A stretch of 25,015 nt of DNA from a virus: positions 1 through 25,015 of IMG/VR virus record IMGVR_UViG_3300028743_000150; one strand, written 5' to 3'. Position 1 is the stretch's first letter, and the number at the start of each line of letters is the position of its first letter. The translations under genes were made by a program, and so were the position numbers. Positions 1-6,704 of the stretch are shown piece after piece. Under the pieces are notes generated by a model. It was not told the DNA's origin and did no database searches. It worked only from the letters and a program-made list of their open reading frames with translations.

Positions 1-1
1 C

Positions 2-61
2 GACGCCATCGCCGGTGCGGGACATTGGACGCTCGAGATCATCAAGCGGTCAGACAAGGCC
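2..61 (+). pseudogene. IS5-family transposase fragment (C-terminal part only)
   Basis: Frame 2 reads AGAGHWTLEIIKRSDKA, which resembles the conserved stretch just before the catalytic VVERTFAWL block of IS5-group DDE transposases (typically WTLEIVKRSD.AKGF). The reading stops matching at about position 58-61, where the IS91-type coding sequence begins in another frame. The expected downstream Glu-containing block is absent, and the 5' part lies outside the window. What is seen is 20 codons; the family call rests on that short motif. It appears to be one layer of a nested insertion pile and encodes nothing functional here. Confidence 0.6.
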
Positions 62-885
62 AGCTCAAGGTCATGACGGCCATCGAGAACTGCCGCACCG
101 CCGCGCTGGGCGGTCACGTCGAGGCCTGCGACGACTGCGGGCATTGGCGGATCGCCTACAACTCGTGCCGCAACCGGCATTGCCCCAAATGTCAGGGCGC
201 CGCCGCGCGCACCTGGCTGGCCGCGCGCGAGGCCGATCTGTTGCCGGTCGGCTACTTCCATGTGGTGTTCACCGTGCCTGCCGAGATCGCCGACATTGCC
301 TGGTAAAACAAGGCGGTGGTCTATGACCTCCTCTTCCGCGCGGCTGCGGACACGATGCTGACCATCGCCGCCGATCCCAAGCACCTCGGTGTGCGGGTCG
401 GCATCACCGCCGTGCTGCACACGTGGGGATCGGCACTGACCCACCACCCGCATGTACACATGATCGTGCCCGGCGGAGGTATCGCGCTGGACGGGACGCG
501 CTGGATCTCGTCGCGCCCGGCCTTCCTGCTGCCGGTGCGCGTGCTAGGCGCCTTGTTCTGCCGGCTGTTCCTAACCCGCTTGCTGGCCCTGTTCGATGCG
601 GGAAGGCTCGGCTTCTTCGGCGCCTTGGCGGGTCTGGCCGCGCGCAAGGCCTTCCTGCGGCATCTATCGCCGATCAGGAAGAAGCGCTGGGTGGTCTATG
701 CCAAGCCCCCCTTTGCCGGACCGCAGGCAGTGCTGACCTATCTCTCGCGCTACACCCATCGCGTCGCCATCTCGAACCGGCGGCTCATCGGCTTCGACAA
801 GGCTGGCGTGACGTTCCGGTACAAGGATTATCGCCGCGACGGTGCTGAACGCCAGCAGGTCATGACGCTGGCCACCGACGAGTTC
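58..885 (+). pseudogene. IS91-family (HUH, Y2-type) transposase remnant with in-frame ochre stop
   Basis: The protein from GQLKVMTAIENCR onward matches the core of IS91-like transposases. It has the zinc-finger-like CDDCGHW and CRNRHCPKCQG cysteine clusters, then HTWGSALTHHPHVHMIVPGGG with the His-hydrophobe-His metal-binding pair of HUH single-strand transposases, then AVLTYLSRYTHRVAIS with candidate tyrosines. The frame is continuous from about 58 to 885 except for a TAA at 304-306, where relatives have Gln (W-Q-N-K-A-V-V-Y), so a single C-to-T change would explain it. The N-terminus is replaced by an IS5-type fragment. The homology stops at MTLATDEF, where the C-terminal third of the family is missing. 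It is a dead fragment, and the remaining open frame runs into the phage gene O tail. Confidence 0.85.
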
Positions 886-975
886 AAGCTCGACAATACC
901 GCCGCGCCCAACGGCTTCACCCGCGCGCCGCATAACGGGCAGCAGCAGGCCGCCGCCTTCACCACCGACTGCTGA
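886..975 (+). pseudogene. O: Capsid scaffold/protease gpO, C-terminal tail only
   Basis: After the IS91 homology ends, the same frame continues for 29 codons with a Gln/Ala-rich tail ending in FTTDC and a stop. P2 gpO ends in a closely similar way (ALMTDC), and O sits directly before the capsid gene N in P2-like phages, as this tail does. In P2, gpO is the internal scaffold and the serine protease that trims the capsid, scaffold and portal proteins. Only its extreme C-terminus, which acts in scaffolding, is left here. The rest has been replaced by insertion-sequence debris. The identification comes from the terminal motif plus position, so it is good but not certain. Confidence 0.65.
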
Positions 976-1036
976 TCGCCGCCCTCAACCCCAAAAACCT
1001 GCCCGCGCCCATTCTACCCCACAGAAAGCTGCCCTC

Positions 1037-2095
1037 ATGGACGAAATCACCCGTCAAAAATTCAACACTTTCGCGGCCAATGTCGCGCGCCTCAACAACG
1101 TGGCGGCGGATCGCGTGGGCGTGCCCAACGCCGGGCATTTCAGCGTCACCCCGTCGGTGCAGCAGACGCTGGTCAAGCGGATGCAGGAAAGCATCGAATT
1201 CTTGCAGAGCGTCAACATCCTGCCACGCGACGAAATGGTCGGGCAAAAGCTGGGCCTGTCGATCAGCCAGTTGATCGCCCGCACTCAGAAGGCCAACCCC
1301 GCCAATCCGCGCACCGGCACCGATCCCACCAGCATGGACGGCTTTGGCTATACGCTGCGCAAGACCAATTTCGACACCTGGCTGGGCTATGACACGCTCG
1401 ACACCTGGGCGAAATTCCCCGAATTCGAACAGTTCTGCCGCGATCTGATCGTTACCGCCATTGCGCAGGATCACATCAAGATCGGATTCAACGGTATTGA
1501 ATGGAATGAAACCTCCGATCCGGTGAATAACCCGCTGGGGCAGGACGTAAATCGCGGTTGGCTGCAAGCCATGCGCGAGGAAAACCCCACGCGCGTTATC
1601 TCCACCGGCAAGGCCGAGCCGGGGAAGGTCACTTACGGCGCGGCGGGCGATTTCAACAATATCGACGAACTGGTCTACAAGCTGAAGCAGTCCACGCTGC
1701 CGAGCTGGGCGCGCAAGGCGCCGGGCCTGGTGGCCATCGTGGGCGATGATCTGATCTATCAGAAATATGGCGCGATCATCGCCAAGAGCGAAGGTTCGCT
1801 CGACACCATCGCGCGCCAGGTGCTGATGGGGCAGATGACGTTCGGCGATCTGCCCGGCGTGCGCGTGCCCTATTTCCCGTCCGACACGGTGATGATCACC
1901 ACGCTGGCCGAGGCCGACAAGCCGCTCTCGTCCAACCTGTCGATCTATTACCAGAACGGCAAGAACCGCCGCAAGCTGTGGGACCGTCCCGATCTGGACG
2001 GCGTGTCCGACCTGCAATCGTCCAACCTCGCCTTTGTGGTGGAAGATTACACCTACGCCTGCATGGCCGAGAATATCACCCCCAAGGAAGCGTGA
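1037..2095 (+). CDS. N: P2-family major capsid protein gpN
   Basis: This is a 352-residue protein, about the length of P2 gpN (357). It forms the icosahedral head shell. The start region MDEITRQKFNTFAANVARLN and the later blocks GFGYTLRKTNFDT, YDTLDTWAKF, IGFNGIEWN and the C-terminal VVEDYTYACMAENI are typical of the family. In P2 the precursor is matured by the gpO protease, whose gene here survives only as a tail just upstream, so correct head maturation is doubtful. No strong Shine-Dalgarno site is visible; there is an AGAAAG stretch about 10 bases upstream. The reading frame is intact. It is followed by a 102-base gap with two hairpins before the terminase gene. Confidence 0.95.
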   Translation: MDEITRQKFNTFAANVARLNNVAADRVGVPNAGHFSVTPSVQQTLVKRMQESIEFLQSVNILPRDEMVGQKLGLSISQLIARTQKANPANPRTGTDPTSMDGFGYTLRKTNFDTWLGYDTLDTWAKFPEFEQFCRDLIVTAIAQDHIKIGFNGIEWNETSDPVNNPLGQDVNRGWLQAMREENPTRVISTGKAEPGKVTYGAAGDFNNIDELVYKLKQSTLPSWARKAPGLVAIVGDDLIYQKYGAIIAKSEGSLDTIARQVLMGQMTFGDLPGVRVPYFPSDTVMITTLAEADKPLSSNLSIYYQNGKNRRKLWDRPDLDGVSDLQSSNLAFVVEDYTYACMAENITPKEA

Positions 2096-2102
2096 TCCCC
2101 TT

Positions 2103-2170
2103 GGGCTGGTGCGGTCCCTCCTGCGCACCGGCCCACACCCGCCGCCGCCCGTTCCCTGCCGGGCGGCGGC
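2103..2170 (+). other. Tandem GC-rich hairpins in the N-M gap
   Basis: There are two adjacent stem-loops. The first pairs 2103-2113 with 2124-2134 (GGGCTGGTGCG against CGCACCGGCCC, one U-G wobble). The second is a perfect 11-bp stem, GCCGCCGCCCG (2141-2151) with CGGGCGGCGGC (2160-2170), and an 8-base loop. No T-run follows, so they are not classic intrinsic terminators. Their position after the most highly expressed gene suggests mRNA 3'-end protection or partial attenuation before the terminase gene. That role is inferred. Confidence 0.45.
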
Positions 2171-2197
2171 ATCCTGTCCCATCCATAGGGCCATCCC

Positions 2198-2962
2198 GTG
2201 ACCGATATTTTCCGCGATCATTACGAACGCATGAGCGCCAGCCAGGCCGCCGCCACGGCCCAGCCCTATGCTTCGCCCCAGCATACCCCCGCGCGCCCCG
2301 GCATCACGCCTTCGGCCCCCGTGGCCACCGAATACCGGCTGAAACTGGCCGAGCTGGGCGGCGATCTGGAACGCCTGCGCAATATCCAAAGCCTTGAGCG
2401 GAAAATCGCGGCCAAGCGCGAGATGATCGGCGCCTATCTGCCCTGGCTGGATGGCGCACTGGCCGCGCCCAAGCCTGCCCAGGACGAGATTGTCACCACC
2501 ATGATGATCTGGGCCATCGACATTGCCGATTGGCCGCTGGCGCTGCGCTTGGCGGGCCATGTGCTGGCCCACGGCCTCGCGCTGCCCTCGCGCTATGATC
2601 GCACCCCCGGCTGCCTGATCGCCGAAGAAGTGGCCGAGGCCGCCCTTGGCCCGAATGCCGCTGTTCCGCTGGCCGTGCTGCAACAGGTGGAAGGCCTGAC
2701 CGATCTGGAAGACATGCCTGATCAGGCCCGCGCGAAACTCTACAAGGCCAAGGGGTTGGCCCTGCGCGCCACGCTCGATGCCTTCGATCCGGAAGCCGAA
2801 AGCGCCCGCGCGGGCGGCAAGTCCGCCCTGATCGCGGCGGCCACCGATGCCTTCACCCGCGCCCTGTCGCTCGACCGCTCCTGCGGCGTGAAAGACCACC
2901 TGCGCCAACTCGAACGCCTCGCCCGCGCGCTGGCCGCCGACGCCCCCCAAACCCCCGCCTGA
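2198..2962 (+). CDS. M: Terminase small subunit gpM, P2 family
   Basis: This is a 254-residue protein starting at GTG, with AGGG seven bases upstream. In P2-like phages gpM binds the cos region and, with the ATPase/nuclease gpP, cuts and packages DNA. The family signature is seen from about residue 95: QDEIVTTMMIWAIDIADWPLALRLAGHVLAHGLALPSRYDR, then a helical region and a basic end. The N-terminal 45 residues are Ala/Pro-rich and vary in the family. The gene sits in its usual place after N. Its stop overlaps the start of the methyltransferase by one base, so the two are probably translated together. The large subunit P and the portal Q should lie left of the window if they survive. Confidence 0.88.
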   Translation: MTDIFRDHYERMSASQAAATAQPYASPQHTPARPGITPSAPVATEYRLKLAELGGDLERLRNIQSLERKIAAKREMIGAYLPWLDGALAAPKPAQDEIVTTMMIWAIDIADWPLALRLAGHVLAHGLALPSRYDRTPGCLIAEEVAEAALGPNAAVPLAVLQQVEGLTDLEDMPDQARAKLYKAKGLALRATLDAFDPEAESARAGGKSALIAAATDAFTRALSLDRSCGVKDHLRQLERLARALAADAPQTPA

Positions 2963-3774
2963 TGGACCGCGCCCCTATGCTTCCCCCCGAAACCCTCGCC
3001 CGCCTTGCCGCCATCGGCGCCACGGTGATCACCATCGGCGACGCCGTGCTGATCCATGGCGATTGCCTCGCTGCGCTGCCCTATCTGCCCCCGGTGGACG
3101 ATGTTCTCACCGATCCGCCCTATTCCAGCGGCGGCGCCTTTCGCGGCGACCGCATGGCCCCCACCAAGGCCAAGTATCAGCAGACCGGGCGGGTCGATCT
3201 GTATCCCGATTTCAGCGGCGATAACCGCGATCAGCGGGCCTATGCCTATTGGTCCACCCTGTGGCTTTCCGCGTGCCAGCGCATCATGCGCCCCGGCGGC
3301 CTGATCGGCCTGTTCTCCGATTGGCGCCAAATGCCCACAACCACCGATGCCTTGCAGGCAGGCGGCTTCGTGTGGCGCGGGATTGCTGTGTGGGACAAGA
3401 CACAGGCCACGCGCCCGGCGCTGGGCCGCTTTCGCAACCAGGCCGAGTATCTGGTGTGGGGCACGAACGGCCCGCGCCCGCTGGCCGGTGCCTGCATTCC
3501 CGGCGTCTACCGCCTGTCGGCCACCTCGGAAAAGAAGCAGCATATTGCGGGCAAGCCCACCGCACTTCTGGCCGACATGATGGCCCTGTGCGGCAACGTG
3601 GTGCTCGATCCCTTCATGGGCAGCGCTTCCACCGGAGTGGCCGCGATCAAGACCGGGCGCCGCTTCATCGGTGTGGAAATGAACGCGGACTATTTCGCCG
3701 TCTCCTGCCGCCGCCTGGCCGAAGCACAGGGCCTGCCCGTGCCCGATTTCGCCGCCATGCCCATCGCCGCCTGA
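2962..3774 (+). CDS. DNA methyltransferase, DPPY (N4/N6 beta-class)
   Basis: This 270-residue protein has the catalytic motif IV TDPPYSSGG (residues 50-58) ahead of the S-adenosylmethionine-binding motif I VLDPFMGSASTG (214-225), followed by RRFIGVEMNADYF. That order is the beta class of amino-methyltransferases, which methylate adenine N6 or cytosine N4. The region between holds the presumed target-recognition part, and HIAGKP at 194-199 resembles motif X. No restriction enzyme lies beside it, so it is probably an orphan used to protect phage DNA or change gene expression. It overlaps M by one base and so is expressed with the late head genes, close to packaging. The recognition site cannot be told from sequence. 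Confidence 0.88.
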   Translation: MDRAPMLPPETLARLAAIGATVITIGDAVLIHGDCLAALPYLPPVDDVLTDPPYSSGGAFRGDRMAPTKAKYQQTGRVDLYPDFSGDNRDQRAYAYWSTLWLSACQRIMRPGGLIGLFSDWRQMPTTTDALQAGGFVWRGIAVWDKTQATRPALGRFRNQAEYLVWGTNGPRPLAGACIPGVYRLSATSEKKQHIAGKPTALLADMMALCGNVVLDPFMGSASTGVAAIKTGRRFIGVEMNADYFAVSCRRLAEAQGLPVPDFAAMPIAA

Positions 3775-3791
3775 CCCCCAAAGAGGCCACC

Positions 3792-3983
3792 ATGTCCGCC
3801 CACATCAAAATCACCGCCGCCGCAAAGCCCATGGACGTTCACACGCTGCGCCTTGTGGATGGCCAGCCCGCCCAGGGCGCCGATTGGGTGCACCACACCC
3901 TGATCCCCGCTGGCCACAGCGAAACCTTTTACGCCACCGACCGGCGCGCCGTGCTGATCATGCCGCCGACCGGCACGGACTGA
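3792..3983 (+). CDS. Small hypothetical phage protein (63 aa)
   Basis: ATG at 3792 follows an AAAGAGG ribosome-binding site at 3780-3786, and it sits 17 bases after the methyltransferase stop. The 63 residues begin MSAHIKITAAAKPMDVHTLRL and end LIMPPTGTD. The pattern of short beta strands, with a HTLIPAGHSETFYATDRRAVLIM segment, would fit a small beta-sandwich such as a decoration or accessory head protein. That is only a structural guess. I do not recognise a named family. It has no signal peptide and no membrane segment. The good ribosome site and its fit in the operon support it as a real gene. Confidence 0.7.
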   Translation: MSAHIKITAAAKPMDVHTLRLVDGQPAQGADWVHHTLIPAGHSETFYATDRRAVLIMPPTGTD

Positions 3984-3998
3984 ACCCTTCCCCCACCT

Positions 3999-4030
3999 GT
4001 ATGCCCGCATACCTGTATACAGGCATACAC
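3999..4030. promoter_or_regulatory. Four-unit GTATRC octad array (candidate partition-protein binding site)
   Basis: Four consecutive 8-bp units begin at 3999, 4007, 4015 and 4023: GTATGCCC, GCATACCT, GTATACAG, GCATACAC. Units 1, 2 and 4 are the same hexamer in alternating orientation (GTATGC is the reverse complement of GCATAC). Unit 3 lies inside the perfect palindrome CCTGTATACAGG (4012-4023). The same hexamer at the same spacing forms the six-unit array upstream of parA. Ribbon-helix-helix proteins commonly bind short repeats at fixed spacing, so the RHH protein of the par operon is the obvious candidate binder. The array ends 30 bases before the acidic-protein gene and could regulate it. 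Confidence 0.7.
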
Positions 4031-4060
4031 CCAAACCCCACCTCAATGGAGTATCCCAAC

Positions 4061-4435
4061 ATGACGAAGATCATCGAAACCGCTGTCAACGCGATCACCG
4101 GCCTGGTCCACGACGCTGAAAGCGTCATCGAGCGCCTGGTCCATGGTGCCGAGGCCACCGTCGACAATCTGGAAGCTGACGGCGAAGGTCTGGTCGATCG
4201 CCTGACCGGCAAGGCTGACATTGCCGACACCGAGGGCGCCGACACCGAGGGCGCCGACACCGAGGAAGGCAGCACGGTCGAGGCCGACACCTCCACCGAG
4301 AACGCCAGCACGGACAGCAACCTGACTGCCACCGATCCGGCGCCCACCGCCGACGCCCCCGCCGCCGATCCGGCCCCCACCGCCGATGCCCCCGCCGCCG
4401 CCCCGGCGGCTGATGCTCCGGCCGCCACCGAATAA
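4061..4435 (+). CDS. Acidic, repeat-rich small protein of unknown function (124 aa)
   Basis: The start at 4061 is set by GGAG at 4048-4051. Residues 1-50 are a predicted amphipathic helix rich in hydrophobic heptads (MTKIIETAVNAITGLVHDAE and onward). Residues 55-68 are tandem DTEGA units encoded by 15-bp direct repeats. The rest is low-complexity Ala/Pro/Asp/Thr with two copies of PAPTADAPAA. There is almost no Lys or Arg after residue 50, so the protein is strongly acidic. I do not recognise it. An acidic tail of this kind could mimic DNA or act as a flexible linker, but nothing proves that. It sits between head genes and directly behind the GTATRC array, which may make it the one virion-region gene controlled by the partition protein. 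Confidence 0.75.
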   Translation: MTKIIETAVNAITGLVHDAESVIERLVHGAEATVDNLEADGEGLVDRLTGKADIADTEGADTEGADTEEGSTVEADTSTENASTDSNLTATDPAPTADAPAADPAPTADAPAAAPAADAPAATE

Positions 4436-4444
4436 GAGCTGCGC

Positions 4445-4497
4445 CACCGCGCCGGGGGGGCGGTGAAGGGGAAAGCAGGCAAGCCTTGCTTCGCCCC
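4445..4497 (+). other. Two hairpins in the gap before gene L
   Basis: CACCGC (4445-4450) can pair with GCGGTG (4460-4465). GGGGAAAGCA (4468-4477) can pair imperfectly with TTGCTTCGCCCC (4486-4497). No T-run follows. The remainder of the 107-base gap is C-rich leader with no clear promoter. They may be a weak attenuator or an mRNA-stability element. Confidence 0.3.
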
Positions 4498-4542
4498 TGA
4501 TCCCCACCCCCCCACCCTTTCCCCGATCCAAAGGCCGCGCCC

Positions 4543-5181
4543 ATGTCCACCTCGCCCCTGATCGCTATCGGCGCCCCTAATCCGGCCACACTGGCAGGCA
4601 CTGTCGCGGGTGATGGCTGGTGGCCCGATGTCGATTGCGCCGATGCGCGCGCAAAGCTGCGCCTGCCTGATTACGTCACCGGCCCGCGCCTGACCGGCGC
4701 CATCGAGGGCGCCTATCTCACCGTCGCGCGCCAGCTTGGCCAGTGGCGCGCAAAGATGGAGCGGGCAGGGGCCACCAGCCTGTCCGCGATCACCGCCACC
4801 GAACTGGCCGCCGCCTGCGCCGCCGATGATCCGCGCCCGCTGGGCTATGCCATGGATGACATTTTCGGCGATAGCTGGGCGCGCCTGCCTTGCCATCATC
4901 ACCTGCGCCGCCGCCCGCCGCCCGACGCGCTGCCCTCCGAAATCGCCGATGTGGTCGTGATGGTCAACGGCAAAACCGGCCTGATGGTCCAATGGCAGCG
5001 CGCCGTGTATTATCTGGCCATGGCCGAGGTGTCCGACGAATATCGCGACATGGCCACAATCAGCACCAAACAGCCGCGCGTGGACGCCATCGAATCCACG
5101 GGCCGGGACTATAGCCGCATGGCATCCGATGCTATCCGCTACATTCTGGGCACCACTGCTGTGGCGGTCGATCTGATCTGA
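4543..5181 (+). CDS. L: Head completion/stabilization protein gpL, P2 family, with an insert
   Basis: This is a 212-residue protein. The N-terminal part (WWPDVDCADARAKLRLPDYVTGPRLTGAIEGA, then LGQWRAKMERAGATSL) and the C-terminal part (VQWQRAVYYLAMAEVSDEYRD, then YSRMASDAIRYILGT..VAVDLI) follow the gpL pattern. P2 gpL plugs and stabilizes the filled head before tail joining. The protein is longer than the roughly 150-170 residues usual for the family. The extra stretch, about residues 106-140, contains the odd basic run CHHHLRRRPPP. The frame is continuous, so this is an insertion rather than a frameshift. The stop codon overlaps the start of X by one base. Confidence 0.85.
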   Translation: MSTSPLIAIGAPNPATLAGTVAGDGWWPDVDCADARAKLRLPDYVTGPRLTGAIEGAYLTVARQLGQWRAKMERAGATSLSAITATELAAACAADDPRPLGYAMDDIFGDSWARLPCHHHLRRRPPPDALPSEIADVVVMVNGKTGLMVQWQRAVYYLAMAEVSDEYRDMATISTKQPRVDAIESTGRDYSRMASDAIRYILGTTAVAVDLI

Positions 5182-5402
5182 TGGCCACCTTTACCACCAC
5201 CACACTGGACGGGGACACACTAGACGCCCTGTGCTGGCGAGAGCTGGGAACCACAGAGGGCGGGGTGGTGGAACAGGCCTATACGCTCAACCGCGCCCTT
5301 GCGGCCTATGGCGCCTTCCTGCCCGGCGGCATTGATGTGGTGCTGCCCGTGCCCACGTCTACCCAAATTCTGGCGGTGGAAACCGTCAACCTGTGGGATT
5401 GA
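5181..5402 (+). CDS. X: Tail protein gpX (LysM-like), P2 family
   Basis: This 73-residue protein has the typical layout: a Thr-rich strand, then GDTLDALCWRELGTTEGGVVEQAYTLNRALAAYGAFLPGGIDVVLP. The GDTLD..C and Y.LN..LA......P.G..V.LP pattern matches the LysM-like tail protein X family. In P2 the protein is an essential tail component needed for assembly. The start overlaps the L stop (TGATG), and gene R begins three bases after its stop. P2 has its lysis genes between X and R, but here X and R touch. The lysis genes are instead on the other strand further right. Confidence 0.92.
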   Translation: MATFTTTTLDGDTLDALCWRELGTTEGGVVEQAYTLNRALAAYGAFLPGGIDVVLPVPTSTQILAVETVNLWD

Positions 5403-5405
5403 TCC

Positions 5406-5909
5406 GTGCGAAAGCCCCAAACCTTGCGCAATGCCCTGATGGCCGCCGTGCCCTCACTGGCCGCCAATCCAGACCTGTTCTGGATGGAGATTTCAGAGGG
5501 CCAGATCCACGCCCGCAATCTAGGAGCGCCGACCGGCTTTGAATGGGCCTACACGCTGGAAATCGTCATCGTGGATACGGTGGAGGAACCGGCCTTGATC
5601 GCCCTGGCCATCAACACCTGGGCCGCAAGAAACCAGCCCGATTTGCTCACCGCGCCGGGCATCCTCTTTGAAGCGCCCCGCGTGGATAGCGAAAAAGTAG
5701 ACCTCGTTTTCCGCCTGCGCCTGCGCGAAGTCGTTGCCCTGGTCGATGATGGCACCGGCACCGGCACCCAGGCAATCCAGTATCAGGACGAGCCAGACAT
5801 GGCCGATCTGTTCGACGCGGCCTTTCCCGCCATTCCCGGCACCGTCCTGAAATCCGATACCAGCACCGGCACAGGCCGTAGCGGCATGGTCCGCCCACGC
5901 CATGGCTGA
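5406..5909 (+). CDS. R: Tail completion protein gpR, P2 family
   Basis: This 167-residue protein starts at GTG. The start MRKPQTLRNALMAAVPSLAANPDLFWM and the block GFEWAYTLEIVIVDTVEEPALIALAINTWAARNQPDLL match gpR, which caps the head-proximal end of the tail together with gpS. The C-terminal 40 residues are Gly/Thr-rich and variable. It overlaps gene S by eight bases, which fits coupled translation of the two tail-completion proteins. The frame is intact. Confidence 0.9.
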   Translation: MRKPQTLRNALMAAVPSLAANPDLFWMEISEGQIHARNLGAPTGFEWAYTLEIVIVDTVEEPALIALAINTWAARNQPDLLTAPGILFEAPRVDSEKVDLVFRLRLREVVALVDDGTGTGTQAIQYQDEPDMADLFDAAFPAIPGTVLKSDTSTGTGRSGMVRPRHG

Positions 5910-6411
5910 CGCGATCGGTGGCCTTGGCGCATTTGACGAGCTGGAAACGTGGCTGGCAACCCAAATGCTGGCCCTTTCGCCCGCGCGCCGGGTGATGCTG
6001 GCCCGCCGCGTCGGCATGGCCATGCGCCAGGCCAACGCTATGCGCGTGGCCGCAAACGTCACACCCGATGGCCGAGCCATGCCCGCACGTAAGGAAAAAA
6101 AGGGCCGCCCCTCCAAAAAGGCCCGCAAACAGCGCCCCAGCGGTGGCCGCAAGGGCCTGATGTTCCGCCGCATCGAAATGATGCGCAACATGCAGATCAG
6201 CGCCTCGCCGGAACAGGCCGTGTTATCCTTCCAGCCCTACGTCGCCGAAACCGCGCGCGTCCACCACTACGGCCTGACAGCCCCCGTCGATCCCCGCATC
6301 CGCAATTCGATCAGCACCCAATACCCCGAACGCCCGCTGCTGGGCTTTTCCGAAAGCGATAAGGCCTTTGTGATGGCCAGCGTGATGGAGTGGATGGCTG
6401 GTAAATTGTAA
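5902..6411 (+). CDS. S: Tail completion protein gpS, phage virion morphogenesis family
   Basis: This is a 169-residue protein with an N-terminal helical part (LSPARRVMLARRVGMAMRQAN). A long Lys/Arg-rich central stretch (KEKKGRPSKKARKQRP, about residues 65-81) is followed by the family block MFRRIEMMRNM, then VAETARVHHYGLTAPVDPR and a C-terminal YPERPLLGFSESD. P2 gpS works with gpR at the tail terminus before head joining. It is the last gene of the left rightward virion operon. Its stop lies inside the operator-like repeat in front of brnT. Confidence 0.9.
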   Translation: MADAIGGLGAFDELETWLATQMLALSPARRVMLARRVGMAMRQANAMRVAANVTPDGRAMPARKEKKGRPSKKARKQRPSGGRKGLMFRRIEMMRNMQISASPEQAVLSFQPYVAETARVHHYGLTAPVDPRIRNSISTQYPERPLLGFSESDKAFVMASVMEWMAGKL

Positions 6412-6452
6412 TAACAAATTTCCTTGACGGGGAAACAAATTGTTACTACAGG
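6408..6452 (+). promoter_or_regulatory. brnTA promoter/operator with imperfect inverted repeat
   Basis: GTAATAACAAATTT (6408-6421) is an inverted repeat of AAATTGTTACTAC (6437-6449), with one mismatch and one extra base. Between the arms lies TTGACG (6424-6429), a good -35 match; a -10 near 6447-6452 is weak. The stretch is much more AT-rich than its surroundings. BrnA-type antitoxins repress their own promoter through a ribbon-helix-helix domain, so this dyad is a likely BrnA operator. The operator role is inferred. Confidence 0.55.
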
Positions 6453-6458
6453 TTTCCC

Positions 6459-6704
6459 ATGATAATCGTATGGGACGAACCAAAGCGCCTTTTCAATCTC
6501 GAAAAGCACGGGATTGATTTCAGGGACATTGACGAGGCTTTCTTTGCCTCTGCCCTGATCGGCCCGGCTAAGGCAGGGCGCTGGTTTGCCATCGGTGAAA
6601 TGGATGGCGTGAAGGTAGTGATCTTTGCCCGCCTTGGCACCGAAGGCCTGTCGATCATCTCGGCACGCCCTGCAAGCCGCAAGGAAAGGAACCTGATCGC
6701 ATGA
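6459..6704 (+). CDS. brnT: BrnT-family toxin (ribonuclease)
   Basis: This 81-residue protein has the BrnT layout MIIVWDEPKRLFNLEKHGIDFRDIDEAFF, with the conserved WDE.K...N..KHG.DF block, then VVIFARLGTEGLSIISARPASRKER, where relatives carry the IISARkAs.rEr ending. BrnT toxins have a RelE-like fold and cut RNA. Binding of BrnA neutralizes them. Catalytic-type residues (Lys/Arg/His in the first block and Arg in the last) are present. The gene lies directly after the AT-rich operator and overlaps brnA by four bases (ATGA). A toxin-antitoxin pair inside a phage genome could act in stable maintenance or against competing phages. Confidence 0.9.
   Translation: MIIVWDEPKRLFNLEKHGIDFRDIDEAFFASALIGPAKAGRWFAIGEMDGVKVVIFARLGTEGLSIISARPASRKERNLIA

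Noticed and set aside
304-306. Possible stop-codon readthrough in the IS91-type gene
   Set aside because: Both ends of the transposase are missing as well, so the TAA is more simply a nonsense mutation in a dead copy.
959-2950. Long minus-strand open frame (663 codons) opposite the capsid and terminase genes
   Set aside because: It is antisense to two clear P2 genes. The translation is Gly/His/Gln-rich with no domain, typical of shadow frames in GC-rich DNA.
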